The translations under genes and the position numbers were made by a program. The notes beneath the pieces were generated by a model, which ran no database searches, was not told the origin of the DNA, and worked only from the letters and a program-made list of their open reading frames with translations. A stretch of 28,952 bases of DNA, from NCBI GenBank assembly GCA_002686295.1, contig NZBB01000025.1, positions 1 to 28,952 of the forward strand, given 5' to 3'. This stretch comes from Candidatus Woesearchaeota archaeon. Lineage in GTDB: Archaea; Nanobdellota; Nanobdellia; Woesearchaeales; GCA-2686295. Numbering within the stretch: position 1 is the first letter of the stretch; each line of letters begins with the position of its first letter. This document shows positions 1 to 7,925 of the stretch, piece after piece.

Positions 1-1268
1 ATTAAAATAAATGGTATTTTAAAAATTTTTAGTAACTCAACATAAACTTCAAAATTATCCTTGCTAAAACTACTAACAACCTTTATTTCTTCGGCAGACT
101 TGCAGTACTTATCAATTAATCCTTCCATCATTATCTTATCAGATATTCCTTCCACTAATAATACCTTGTCTGCAAAGAACATCTCGCAGTTTTCTGCATT
201 TAACTCTTGTATCAATCGATTATTATCTATTATTGTATGTTTAAGTCCATAAACTTCAGTATTTTGTCCTTTTTTTACAACTCTTAACAATCCATGAAGA
301 TTTGTTGGTTGCACAAATATTGATGAATGAGTAACTATTAACATTTGAGTTGTTTGTGAGAATTCCTGCATAAACCTAAATAGTTTTCTCTCTGCTTCAG
401 GATGAAGATGAATTTCTGGCTCTTCTATTGCCAATACTTTTCCTCCTGACACTATTATCTCATGCAATAATAAAAGAAGCTCATTATTTCCTCCCCCTAT
501 TGTAGATAGAGGAATTTCCTGTAAGAAAATATTTTTAAATTTTAAGTCTATTATAATTCCATTTTTCTTCACAGATTCAATTTTACAAATCAATGGTGAA
601 ATATCATTTATGAAATCTGTGAATTGTTCAAATAATAAGTTTTTGTCTTCATCATTACTATTAGCTAAACTCATCAAAGAATTTTTTATGTATTTCTCTG
701 CTTTCATTTTGCCTGATGACTCAGCAGGACTTCTTATTATGTTTCTATCTGCAGGTATAAGCTGAAATCTTCTTGGTAATTGTTCAAGAAATCTCTTTCC
801 ATCAAAATTTGCATAATTATCAGTGAAAGAGTTGTTTTCTAAAAACCTGTTTTTTTCATCAGGTGTTTTTACTAATACAACTTTGTTAAGTCTTAAGAAG
901 TCCAATACTAGTTTGTTTTCAAGCAGTTTTCTTGATATAACTATCTCATCATTCGTTTCGTCTGATTTCAAATCTGCTTTCTCTAACTCGTGTTTTGATA
1001 TTTCCAGAAAAACAGTTATTTCTGAGAAAGGATTGTTTTTATCAAAGAATAACCTTGAAACATTTTCTTTGAATTTTGTTTCAAGAATATTTGTTTCTGC
1101 CAACTTTAAATCATGGCTGTTTGAATTAAAGATTAAGTCAAGAACTGATAGTATATTTGACTTTCCTGAGTCATTCTTTCCTATCAAGACATTTAACTCA
1201 GAAAAATCTTCTATTACTAACTCTTTAATACTCTTATAGTTTTTGATGATTATTTTTTTTATTCTCAT
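1..1268 (-). CDS. OLD-family ATPase with TOPRIM domain, 3' end cut by window edge
   Basis: I read this by translating the minus strand from the ATG at 1268-1266; no stop is reached before base 1, so about 422 residues are visible and the C-terminus is missing. The N-terminus has the RecF/SMC-like start MRIKKIIIKNYKSI, then a Walker A motif (LIGKNDSGKSN, about residues 30-40). Later come a Walker B-like VLAIEEPEIHLHPEA and the H-loop-like LIVTHSS. At about residue 368 DKVLLVEGISDK matches the first TOPRIM motif (Glu of VEG, then the start of the rest), the arrangement of OLD (overcoming lysogenization defect) nucleases: ABC-type ATPase followed by TOPRIM nuclease. The family is linked to phage defence and DNA repair, usually poorly characterised in archaea. 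It starts 5 bases after the dnaK stop and has no strong ribosome binding site of its own, so it is probably co-transcribed and perhaps coupled to dnaK. An ordinary SMC-like AAA protein is the alternative, but the VEG motif favours OLD. Confidence 0.86.
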   Translation of the reverse strand, partial: MRIKKIIIKNYKSIKELVIEDFSELNVLIGKNDSGKSNILSVLDLIFNSNSHDLKLAETNILETKFKENVSRLFFDKNNPFSEITVFLEISKHELEKADLKSDETNDEIVISRKLLENKLVLDFLRLNKVVLVKTPDEKNRFLENNSFTDNYANFDGKRFLEQLPRRFQLIPADRNIIRSPAESSGKMKAEKYIKNSLMSLANSNDEDKNLLFEQFTDFINDISPLICKIESVKKNGIIIDLKFKNIFLQEIPLSTIGGGNNELLLLLHEIIVSGGKVLAIEEPEIHLHPEAERKLFRFMQEFSQTTQMLIVTHSSIFVQPTNLHGLLRVVKKGQNTEVYGLKHTIIDNNRLIQELNAENCEMFFADKVLLVEGISDKIMMEGLIDKYCKSAEEIKVVSSFSKDNFEVYVELLKIFKIPFIL

Positions 1269-1273
1269 CGAAA

Positions 1274-3148
1274 CTATTTCTTTTTATCTTTCTTTTTATT
1301 TTTTTTCTTGTCTTTCACTTCTTCATAGTCTGCATCAACAACTTTCTCATCTTTCTTTTTCTTTCCTTCTGTTTCAGGTTTTTCTTTTTGTTTAGTGGCC
1401 TGTTCCTCTGCAGCCTTTTGATACATTTCCATGCTTGCTTTTTGAACCATTTCATTCATGCTATCAACTTGTTTCTTTATGGCTTTCACATCTCTCTTCT
1501 TTGCTTCTAAGAGTTTTTTTAGCTCTTCATTTTTCTTTTTGATGTCTTCAGCTAATTTTTTATCTACTTTGCCTTTTATATCCTTCAACAATTTTTCTGT
1601 TGTATAAGCTAATGTGTCTGCTTGATTCAATGTTTCAACTTCTTCTTTTTGTTTCTTATCTGCTTCAGAATATTTCTCTGCTTCTTTCTTCATTTTCTCT
1701 ATTTCATCTTCAGACAAGTTAGTTGTTGCAGTTATCTTTATGCTCTGCTCTTTTCCTGTACCAAGATCTTTTGCATTTACATGTACAATCCCATTTGCAT
1801 CTATGTCAAATGTAACTTCTACTTGAGGTATTCCTCTTGGAGCAGGCGGTAAACCTACTAGGTCAAATTGTCCTAATAACTTATTATCAATAGCCATACT
1901 TCTTTCACCTTGAAATGCTCTAATTGTAACTGCTGTTTGATTATCTGCGGCAGTGCTGAACACCTGACTTTTCTTTGTTGGTATAGTAGTATTTTTTTCT
2001 ATTAGTCTTGTTAGTACGCCTCCAAGTGTTTCTATTCCTAAACTTAAAGGAGCTATATCTAATAATAACACATCTTTTACATCACCTCCTAGAATTCCTC
2101 CCTGTATTGCTGCTCCTAAAGCAACTGCTTCATCTGGATTAACTGATTTATCTCCATCTTTTCCAACTATTTCTTTCACTAAACTTTGCACTGAAGGTAT
2201 TCTTGTGCTTCCACCTACAAATATTACTTTGTGTATGTCTTTTGGTTTCATATTGGCATCTTTCAATGCTAATTGAGTAGGCACTTTTAGTTTTTCAATA
2301 ATATCATCAATCATTTTTTCAAACTCGGCCCTTGTTAATTCAATATTAAGATGTTTTGGACCTGCTTTGTCTGCCGTTATGAATGGTAGATTCACAGTTG
2401 TTTTCATTTTTGTTGATAGTTCTATCTTTGCTTTTTCTGCTGCTTCCTTGAGTCTTTGTTTTGCAGTTTTGTCTTCTGATAAATCTATTCCTTGGTCTTT
2501 CTTGAATTCTTTAATCATCCATTCTAAAATAATATTATCTATATCATCTCCACCAAGATGATTATCACCCTTTGTAGATTTTACTTCAAAAACTCCATCT
2601 CCTAATTCAAGTATTGAAACATCAAATGTTCCTCCTCCAAAATCAAATACTAGTATTGTATGCTCATGTTCTTTATCCAATCCATAAGCCAAAGATGCAG
2701 CTGTTGGTTCATTTATGATTCTTAGAACTTCTAATCCAGCAATTTTTCCTGCATCTTTTGTTGCTTGCCTTTGGCTGTCTTCAAAATATGCAGGAGTTGT
2801 TATTACTGCTTGGGTTACTTCTTCTCCAAGGTATGCTTCTGCATCTACTTTTAATTTTTGCAATATCATCGCCGAGACTTCTTGTGGAGAATACTCTTTG
2901 TCCCAAACTTTAGATTTATAGTCAGAACCCATATGTCTTTTGATACTTGCAACTGTGTGTTCTGGATTTGTTATTGCTTGGTTTCTTGCTACTTGACCAA
3001 CTAATCTCTCACCTTCTTCTGTAATACTTATAACAGATGGCGTTGTTCTTTGTCCTTCAGCATTGGGTATTATTACAGGTTTTCCTCCTTCTAATACTGC
3101 GGCTGCTGAAAATGTTGTTCCTAAATCAATTCCTATTATTTTTCCCAT
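1274..3148 (-). CDS. dnaK: Molecular chaperone DnaK (Hsp70)
   Basis: A 624-residue cytoplasmic Hsp70 that binds exposed hydrophobic segments of client proteins in an ATP-driven cycle, with GrpE as nucleotide exchange factor. The ATPase domain shows the phosphate-1 motif GIDLGTT (Asp8), connect-1 NEPTAASLAYG from Asn146, phosphate-2 FDFGGGTFD near 170-180 and the adenosine motif FVGGSTRIPS near 312. The interdomain linker VLLLDIAPLSLG follows at about 360, then the substrate-binding beta domain and helical lid. The segment between the first 80 and about 110 residues is short, as in Gram-positive and archaeal DnaK, lacking the roughly 24-residue insert of proteobacterial DnaK. After the usual VVDADYEEVKD end there is an extra run of Lys/Asn/Asp. 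It starts 33 bases after grpE with a near-perfect AAGGAGG site. No dnaJ lies in this window. Archaeal DnaK is generally viewed as acquired from bacteria; identity is certain. Confidence 0.99.
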   Translation of the reverse strand: MGKIIGIDLGTTFSAAAVLEGGKPVIIPNAEGQRTTPSVISITEEGERLVGQVARNQAITNPEHTVASIKRHMGSDYKSKVWDKEYSPQEVSAMILQKLKVDAEAYLGEEVTQAVITTPAYFEDSQRQATKDAGKIAGLEVLRIINEPTAASLAYGLDKEHEHTILVFDFGGGTFDVSILELGDGVFEVKSTKGDNHLGGDDIDNIILEWMIKEFKKDQGIDLSEDKTAKQRLKEAAEKAKIELSTKMKTTVNLPFITADKAGPKHLNIELTRAEFEKMIDDIIEKLKVPTQLALKDANMKPKDIHKVIFVGGSTRIPSVQSLVKEIVGKDGDKSVNPDEAVALGAAIQGGILGGDVKDVLLLDIAPLSLGIETLGGVLTRLIEKNTTIPTKKSQVFSTAADNQTAVTIRAFQGERSMAIDNKLLGQFDLVGLPPAPRGIPQVEVTFDIDANGIVHVNAKDLGTGKEQSIKITATTNLSEDEIEKMKKEAEKYSEADKKQKEEVETLNQADTLAYTTEKLLKDIKGKVDKKLAEDIKKKNEELKKLLEAKKRDVKAIKKQVDSMNEMVQKASMEMYQKAAEEQATKQKEKPETEGKKKKDEKVVDADYEEVKDKKKNKKKDKKK

Positions 3149-3156
3149 TTTATTTT

Positions 3157-3163
3157 CCTCCTT
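3157..3163 (-). promoter_or_regulatory. Ribosome binding site of dnaK
   Basis: The minus strand reads AAGGAGG, fully complementary to the 16S anti-SD core, 8 bases before the dnaK ATG at 3148. It is the strongest such site in the window and fits high translation of a chaperone. Confidence 0.85.
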
Positions 3164-3181
3164 AAAATGTTTATTTTATTT

Positions 3182-3670
3182 TTATTTCTTAGACACCTTT
3201 ACTTTTGTGTGCCTTATTACTCTATCATTTAGAGTATATCCTTTTTGTAGTTCTTCGAGCACAATGTTTTCTTTGTTTGATTTTTCTATTAACAATGCTT
3301 CATGTTTGTATGGATCAAACTTTTCTCCAACTGCTTTTATTGATTTTAATCCTTTTTCTTCAAGTATTTGAAATAGTTGTGAGTATATTAGTTCAACTCC
3401 TTTTATGAAATCTTCATTTTTTGAGTTGTTCTGGAATGCCAATTCAAAATTATCTATTATTGGTAATAATTTCTTAATTAATTCTTTATCAGAATATTTT
3501 TTGAAGTCTTCCTGTTCTTTCTCTGTTCTCTTTTTGTAGTTTTCAAATTCTGCTTGTATTCTCTTTAGTGTATCTGTTAACTCTACAATATTATCTTTTG
3601 ATACTTGCAGTTCATCTTGTTCTTTTCCTGTTTTGTTTATTTTCTTTGTTTTATTTGTTTTTTTAGTCAT
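3182..3670 (-). CDS. grpE: Nucleotide exchange factor GrpE
   Basis: A 162-residue GrpE, the ADP/ATP exchange partner of DnaK encoded next downstream. A Lys-rich start (MTKKTNKTKK) is followed by the long dimerising helix (EFENYKKRTEKEQEDF), the LLPIIDNFELAF motif and the C-terminal beta domain with GEKFDPYKHEAL, EELQKGYTLNDRVIRHTKVKVSKK, all diagnostic. The frame stays open up to 3757, which would add 29 residues, but I reject that start: the likely TATA box at 3762-3770 would then sit immediately in front of the start codon, leaving no room for transcription to begin ahead of it, and the added residues resemble no GrpE. A GGTGG site lies 13 bases before the chosen ATG. A 7-codon ATG...TGA reading frame (3690-3667) overlaps the grpE start as ATGA. 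Confidence 0.97.
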   Translation of the reverse strand: MTKKTNKTKKINKTGKEQDELQVSKDNIVELTDTLKRIQAEFENYKKRTEKEQEDFKKYSDKELIKKLLPIIDNFELAFQNNSKNEDFIKGVELIYSQLFQILEEKGLKSIKAVGEKFDPYKHEALLIEKSNKENIVLEELQKGYTLNDRVIRHTKVKVSKK

Positions 3671-3711
3671 TTTTTCTTCAAAACCACCATTCAAACAAGT
3701 TTCGTTTATTA

Positions 3712-3740
3712 AACGCCTTTTGCGTTGATTTAAAATCAAC
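3712..3740. promoter_or_regulatory. Two overlapping inverted repeats in the grpE leader
   Basis: AACGC-CTTTT-GCGTT (3712-3726) overlaps GTTGATTT-A-AAATCAAC (3724-3740, 8-base arms around one base). The second sits at the transcript start expected about 25 bases after the TATA box, the first just inside the leader. This is a natural place for a heat-shock repressor operator, or for leader RNA hairpins. I cannot assign a regulator. Confidence 0.5.
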
Positions 3741-3761
3741 AAAGAATAGTTAAACACACGT

Positions 3762-3771
3762 TATATTTAAA
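3762..3771 (-). promoter_or_regulatory. TATA box of the grpE-dnaK operon
   Basis: The minus strand reads ATTTAAATATAACG here, with TTTAAATA matching the archaeal TATA consensus, in the gap between the subtilase terminator and grpE. Predicted start of transcription is near 3740, giving a leader of about 70 bases. Confidence 0.6.
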
Positions 3772-3778
3772 TGTTTTG

Positions 3779-3788
3779 GAAAAAAAGA
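3779..3788 (-). terminator. T-rich terminator after the subtilase gene
   Basis: The minus strand has seven consecutive T within TTCTTTTTTTCC, 18 to 27 bases past the subtilase stop at 3806. Archaeal polymerase terminates at such runs without needing a hairpin. It lies just ahead of the grpE promoter. Confidence 0.5.
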
Positions 3789-3805
3789 AGGAATTATTAC
3801 TGACC

Positions 3806-6800
3806 TCACTTTTTACTTTTAAAAACAGTCCAAAAAAGGACCATCGCCACAAACATTAACAACAACCAGAAGTATTTGTTACTATGATCTGAAACGCCGA
3901 TTATTTCTTCTTCAACTATTTCTACAATTTCCTCAACAACAATTTCTTTTTCCTCTAAAACAACTTCCTTTGTCTCATCAAGAATTATTTCCTGAACTTC
4001 TTCCTGAACAAGCAATTCTTTTTCTCCTATTGCAAAAAAGCTGAAGCTAGGAGTTTCTGCCTTGAAAAAAACATTCTCCTTATCTTCACCAACAATGATA
4101 GTATTTAACTCTAACCAATCAGAAACATATCTAAACATGGCAACCGCCTGCTCATTCAAGGAATTATTGGCAAGCCATTCTTTCGAAACCTCAAATTCAA
4201 TATTCGCTTCTTCAATATCGCTCTTCAATACATTTTCTTTATTTATTTCCAAGAAAACATAACTTTTTCCTGAAAATCGCTTTGCTATTGCAGGACTCTC
4301 AATCTTTTTAACAGTTATCTGAGCTGATTTAACATCTTTATTAAGCTCAAAAGATATCTTTGTCAAAGGAAGTTCTTCTCTTGATATAGTCATTGTCTTT
4401 AATTCTCCGCTTGATATCCTACTCCATATTTTAGAAGATGAATCTTTAGGAATGCTTATGCTTGTAGAAGAGCTTGAGCTACCACCCCCACTCCCTCCAC
4501 CACTTCTAACATTATTAACCATCAAAGAGACACTGTTTGAATCAGAAGAATTATAATCATCATTTGCAGAAAAAATCACTGTTTCCTGACCATCCCAATT
4601 GTTTGGCTGAGAAAAGCTCACAACATTAACTGATGAGATACTTACGACTATATTGCTATTGCCTAAATAACTATAGTCTAAATAACTATAACTTGAGTTG
4701 TCATTAAGGTCGTAAAAATAATCATCCAAGTCAAAAGCATTATTGTTTGCACTATTCTCATTCCATGAAAATGAAGGGATTGTTTTGTTAAAAACAGGAG
4801 GATAATTGACTATTATATTCATAAAAACAGATGTGTTAGTGTCATTGTCTAATGCAGTTACTTCTATGTTAAAATCCCCTGAAAAGTTTTCAGGGTCATA
4901 GTTTAAAGTCAAAGAGTCATTATTCACAGATACATTTGTGTCATTAACCCAAAAGCTTATGTTATCTCCATCGAGATCTGAAACATCCAATGAATAATTT
5001 AAAGTTTCATTCGGCAGAATTGAATGATTTCTAACAGAGTTCCATATAGGTGCAGCATTAACATCAGTTATGGTTATATTCCAAAAATTGCTATCTGTAT
5101 TATTTTGTGTATCTGAAACTATAAGTGTTATGTTCCATGAACCATGAGCTGTGAAATTTGGCGTATAACTCCAATAACTTTCATTTGATTCTTCAGAACC
5201 ATTCAATAGCCAACTATAGCTTAGTGTATCACTATCTTCATCACTTGATGTATGATTAAATAGTTGAGTGGTGTTTTCAGAGAATGTTATATTGCTAAAG
5301 TTTGGGCTGAAACTTATTATTGAAGGAATTGTATCTGTATTGTTCACTGTTAAATTCCAGTAATTAATTGTTGTTGTTTTTCCATCACTCACAAACAATG
5401 TAACATTATATCCTCCTGTAGCAGTATAATTTGGTTGGTAAGTCCATGAAATATTAACTGATTGAGTTGTAAGGTTAAGAGTCCAATTATACGTTAGCGA
5501 GTCATTATTAATATCTATTGATGTGTGATTAAACAATATAGAGGAGTTTTCTGCAACAGAAATATGTGTTTCATTTGGAGTGAAAGAGGTTATGTTTGGT
5601 GGAGAGTTAGTCATATTGAAATACCTGCTGTCCGAAACACCAATATTTCCAAAAGTATCATTTGCAAATACTTTATAATGAAAAAATCCTGAAGAAGTCA
5701 AATTCTTGTTTTTATAACAACTAACAGATGTTTCGCTTCCAGACAAATCCATGGTTTCATTTGTATAGTTCCATTCAAGTGTGCAAAAACTAATATTATT
5801 CACCTGATTTACTGCAGAGATGTTTATATCTATTGAAATGTTTGAGGTTATAGTATTGTTGGTGGGTGTTGGAGTTGTAAAGTTAATTATAGGAATGTCT
5901 AATGTTCTTATTGAATCATAAACATTTATTCTTGAGAAATACAATCCTGAACCTGCAGAATCATTTATTAGTTTTCCTGTGTTGTTAAAAGCATCTTTCA
6001 TACTTTGAATTCCTAAAGATAAACCTGTTTTTAGCCTATAAAATTGTCTAAGCAATACAGCTGCGCCAGCAACATGAGGAGTAGCCATTGAAGTACCTGA
6101 TTTATCACCAAAACTCGTACCAGGAATTGTTGAACGAATACTCACTCCTGGAGCAAGCAAACTAAGCAAAGAACCTCTATTATAAGTTATTGTATCTGCA
6201 TCATTAACTGCTCCGACAGGAATCGCTCCACTAACACAAGCAGGAGATGATATTCCATCTGTCCAACCATCGTTCCCTGCAGCTATTAATACCGGAATAC
6301 CCAAACTATTTGCTGTGTTAATTGGTTCTGCAGAGAAGAACACTTCAGAATCATTATCGCAGTAAGACTGCCAATGAGTACAACTTCCGCCACTACAACC
6401 AAGACTCATACTTATTGCAGATATATTATAATCTGAACTTTGATTTATACACCAGTCAACACCTGCAGCGACATCAGAGTCAGTTCCACTCCCACCATCA
6501 TCTAAAACTTTAACAGCCAATAAATTTGCATCGTAAGCAACTCCTCTGTAAGTTTCATTTTCAGAAGCAGAAATTCCTGCACAATGAGTTCCGTGACTAT
6601 TATCATCATATGGATTGCCATCACTGTTGACAAAGTCCCAACCACCAATTATTTTTTGACAATTACTCCAGTCATAACTAGTGTTTGTTGTACCATTAAT
6701 AACCTTGTCTATGTAAATTCCATAATCATTTGTGGCTGGATCAGTCTGCCAAAGAATTCTTATTGTATCGCCTTGTGCATGAGGACTCCAGACACCATCA

Positions 6801-7570
6801 TGCCTGCCTGAGAACGAACCTATCTGAGTTCCATTCTTATCATAAATCTTTAATTGGTCATAGTTTGACTCAACGCTTAAGTTTTTGAAATGAATTGCTA
6901 TGCTTGAATAACCTGTTCTGTTAATCGTCCAGTTATAAAGTGTATTATGCGAGTAAGGGTGATTTGATTCTATTGGAGTTGTAAGATTTTCAATAGTTCC
7001 GTTAAGAACAATTTTTGTAATACTACACCCGCCCAAAGCAGGATGAGTATAATCTATTCCTGTGTCAACAATACATATTGTTTCTCCACTACCAGTTATA
7101 TTAATTCCATTTGACTGCAAATCCCATGTTGTGCTTGCATTTATCAGGGGAATACTATTATCCAAAAAAGCCTTGACAGGATTATCAAATTGTATGAACT
7201 CAACATCAGAATTTTTCATCAGTTTATTTAACGCTTTCCGTGTTATCTTTGCTGAAAAACCATTTATATTACTATATTTATGGCCTAACATAAATCCTTT
7301 TTGAGAATTCAGCTTAGACAAAACTTTTTCCTGATTGTTCTTTATCAACACTTGTTTTAATCTAAAATTATTAACAGAGTTTTTTTTGTTAAAAGAATTA
7401 AACTCGTTTTTAAATTTTTTAAATTGCTTAGAATCTTTCAGTTTAACAAGAACTTTTACTGTTTCTTTTTCATTAAATGCTTCTTCAATCCTTGAATCAA
7501 TAATTGCTGCATTAACAACTGATAACAATAGAAAAGAAATCAATATTAAAGAAAAACCTGTTTTATTCAT
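3806..7570 (-). CDS. Membrane-anchored subtilisin-like (S8) serine protease with CUB-like insert
   Basis: A 1254-residue surface protease. I start it at the ATG 7570-7568, which overlaps the TGA of the preceding gene (ATGA) and gives a clean signal peptide, MNKTGFSLILISFLLLSVVNA; the frame is open 6 codons further up inside the previous gene. An I9-like propeptide (about 25-135) precedes the catalytic domain with Asp169 (IVDTGID), His326 (HGTHCAG), oxyanion Asn433 (AAGNDG) and Ser494 (GTSMATPH). The 157 residues between Asp and His hold an inserted beta domain resembling CUB (FKNLSVESNYDQLKIYD). Then come three or four Ig/PKD/cadherin-like repeats of about 90 residues rich in N-x-S/T, a GGGSGGGSSSSS linker, a PGF-pre-PGF-like domain ending in SFSFFAIG, a Glu/Val-rich stalk, and a C-terminal membrane helix with SKK at the cytoplasmic end. 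All catalytic residues are present, so it should be active outside the cell. Substrate unknown. Confidence 0.95.
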   Translation of the reverse strand: MNKTGFSLILISFLLLSVVNAAIIDSRIEEAFNEKETVKVLVKLKDSKQFKKFKNEFNSFNKKNSVNNFRLKQVLIKNNQEKVLSKLNSQKGFMLGHKYSNINGFSAKITRKALNKLMKNSDVEFIQFDNPVKAFLDNSIPLINASTTWDLQSNGINITGSGETICIVDTGIDYTHPALGGCSITKIVLNGTIENLTTPIESNHPYSHNTLYNWTINRTGYSSIAIHFKNLSVESNYDQLKIYDKNGTQIGSFSGRHDGVWSPHAQGDTIRILWQTDPATNDYGIYIDKVINGTTNTSYDWSNCQKIIGGWDFVNSDGNPYDDNSHGTHCAGISASENETYRGVAYDANLLAVKVLDDGGSGTDSDVAAGVDWCINQSSDYNISAISMSLGCSGGSCTHWQSYCDNDSEVFFSAEPINTANSLGIPVLIAAGNDGWTDGISSPACVSGAIPVGAVNDADTITYNRGSLLSLLAPGVSIRSTIPGTSFGDKSGTSMATPHVAGAAVLLRQFYRLKTGLSLGIQSMKDAFNNTGKLINDSAGSGLYFSRINVYDSIRTLDIPIINFTTPTPTNNTITSNISIDINISAVNQVNNISFCTLEWNYTNETMDLSGSETSVSCYKNKNLTSSGFFHYKVFANDTFGNIGVSDSRYFNMTNSPPNITSFTPNETHISVAENSSILFNHTSIDINNDSLTYNWTLNLTTQSVNISWTYQPNYTATGGYNVTLFVSDGKTTTINYWNLTVNNTDTIPSIISFSPNFSNITFSENTTQLFNHTSSDEDSDTLSYSWLLNGSEESNESYWSYTPNFTAHGSWNITLIVSDTQNNTDSNFWNITITDVNAAPIWNSVRNHSILPNETLNYSLDVSDLDGDNISFWVNDTNVSVNNDSLTLNYDPENFSGDFNIEVTALDNDTNTSVFMNIIVNYPPVFNKTIPSFSWNENSANNNAFDLDDYFYDLNDNSSYSYLDYSYLGNSNIVVSISSVNVVSFSQPNNWDGQETVIFSANDDYNSSDSNSVSLMVNNVRSGGGSGGGSSSSSTSISIPKDSSSKIWSRISSGELKTMTISREELPLTKISFELNKDVKSAQITVKKIESPAIAKRFSGKSYVFLEINKENVLKSDIEEANIEFEVSKEWLANNSLNEQAVAMFRYVSDWLELNTIIVGEDKENVFFKAETPSFSFFAIGEKELLVQEEVQEIILDETKEVVLEEKEIVVEEIVEIVEEEIIGVSDHSNKYFWLLLMFVAMVLFWTVFKSKK

Positions 7571-7830
7571 CCTATAATTGCAGTACATTTATTACTTTCA
7601 CATCCACATCGTCCTTGCCCACAATCCATTGTTCCAGGCTTGCAGTCCATCGAACACAATATGCCTGTGCACTCCGGCTTAAAATCTTTGTTCACGCATG
7701 AATCTGCATGACAACAACTGGCTTGAACACAATCATCATCTGAATCACATTTTAATTCTTCAAGAATATCATTCTGACAACTAACGATTAAAATTGATAA
7801 TAATACAATAGTCGTTAAAAAAATCTTCAT
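7567..7830 (-). CDS. Small Cys-rich secreted protein, probable lipoprotein
   Basis: An 87-residue protein with a hydrophobic signal (MKIFLTTIVLLSILIVSC) ending in a lipobox-like Cys18. The mature part has a dozen more Cys in the order KCDSDDDC, ASCCHADSC, ECTGILCSMDC, MDCGQGRCGC, NKC, suggesting a compact disulfide-bonded domain. I know similar 'DCV..SCCHA..CVN' sequences from DPANN surface proteins but no function for them. It has a GAGGTG site (about 7836-7841) and its own TATA box. Its TGA stop overlaps the ATG of the subtilase, so the two are almost certainly made together; by context it might assist, inhibit or localise the protease, which is inference. Confidence 0.78.
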   Translation of the reverse strand: MKIFLTTIVLLSILIVSCQNDILEELKCDSDDDCVQASCCHADSCVNKDFKPECTGILCSMDCKPGTMDCGQGRCGCESNKCTAIIG

Positions 7831-7887
7831 ATAACCACCTCACACTAATATAATAATCAATAATTCAATAAGATTTTATCATTAATC

Positions 7888-7898
7888 ATTTATAAAAT
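7888..7898 (-). promoter_or_regulatory. TATA box of the lipoprotein-subtilase pair
   Basis: The minus strand reads AAATTTTATAAATGA; TTTATAAA is a good archaeal TATA element about 60 bases before the ATG at 7830, predicting a leader of around 35-40 bases that carries the GAGGTG site. Confidence 0.5.
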
Positions 7899-7906
7899 TT
7901 GCTAAG

Positions 7907-7923
7907 AGAAAAATAAAAAAAAT
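7907..7923 (-). terminator. T-rich terminator after the 1849-residue surface protein gene
   Basis: Just past the TAA at 7926 the minus strand has eight T, an A and five T (TTTTTTTTATTTTTC). This is a typical archaeal intrinsic terminator and marks the end of the four-gene surface operon. Confidence 0.6.
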
Positions 7924-7925
7924 TA

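Noticed and set aside
823..1239. Plus-strand 138-codon open frame
   Set aside because: Antisense of the OLD-family gene, whose Walker A motif lies on the opposite strand here.
3671..3757. Longer grpE start at 3757
   Set aside because: The TATA box at 3762-3771 would touch this start codon, and the 29 extra residues are not GrpE-like.
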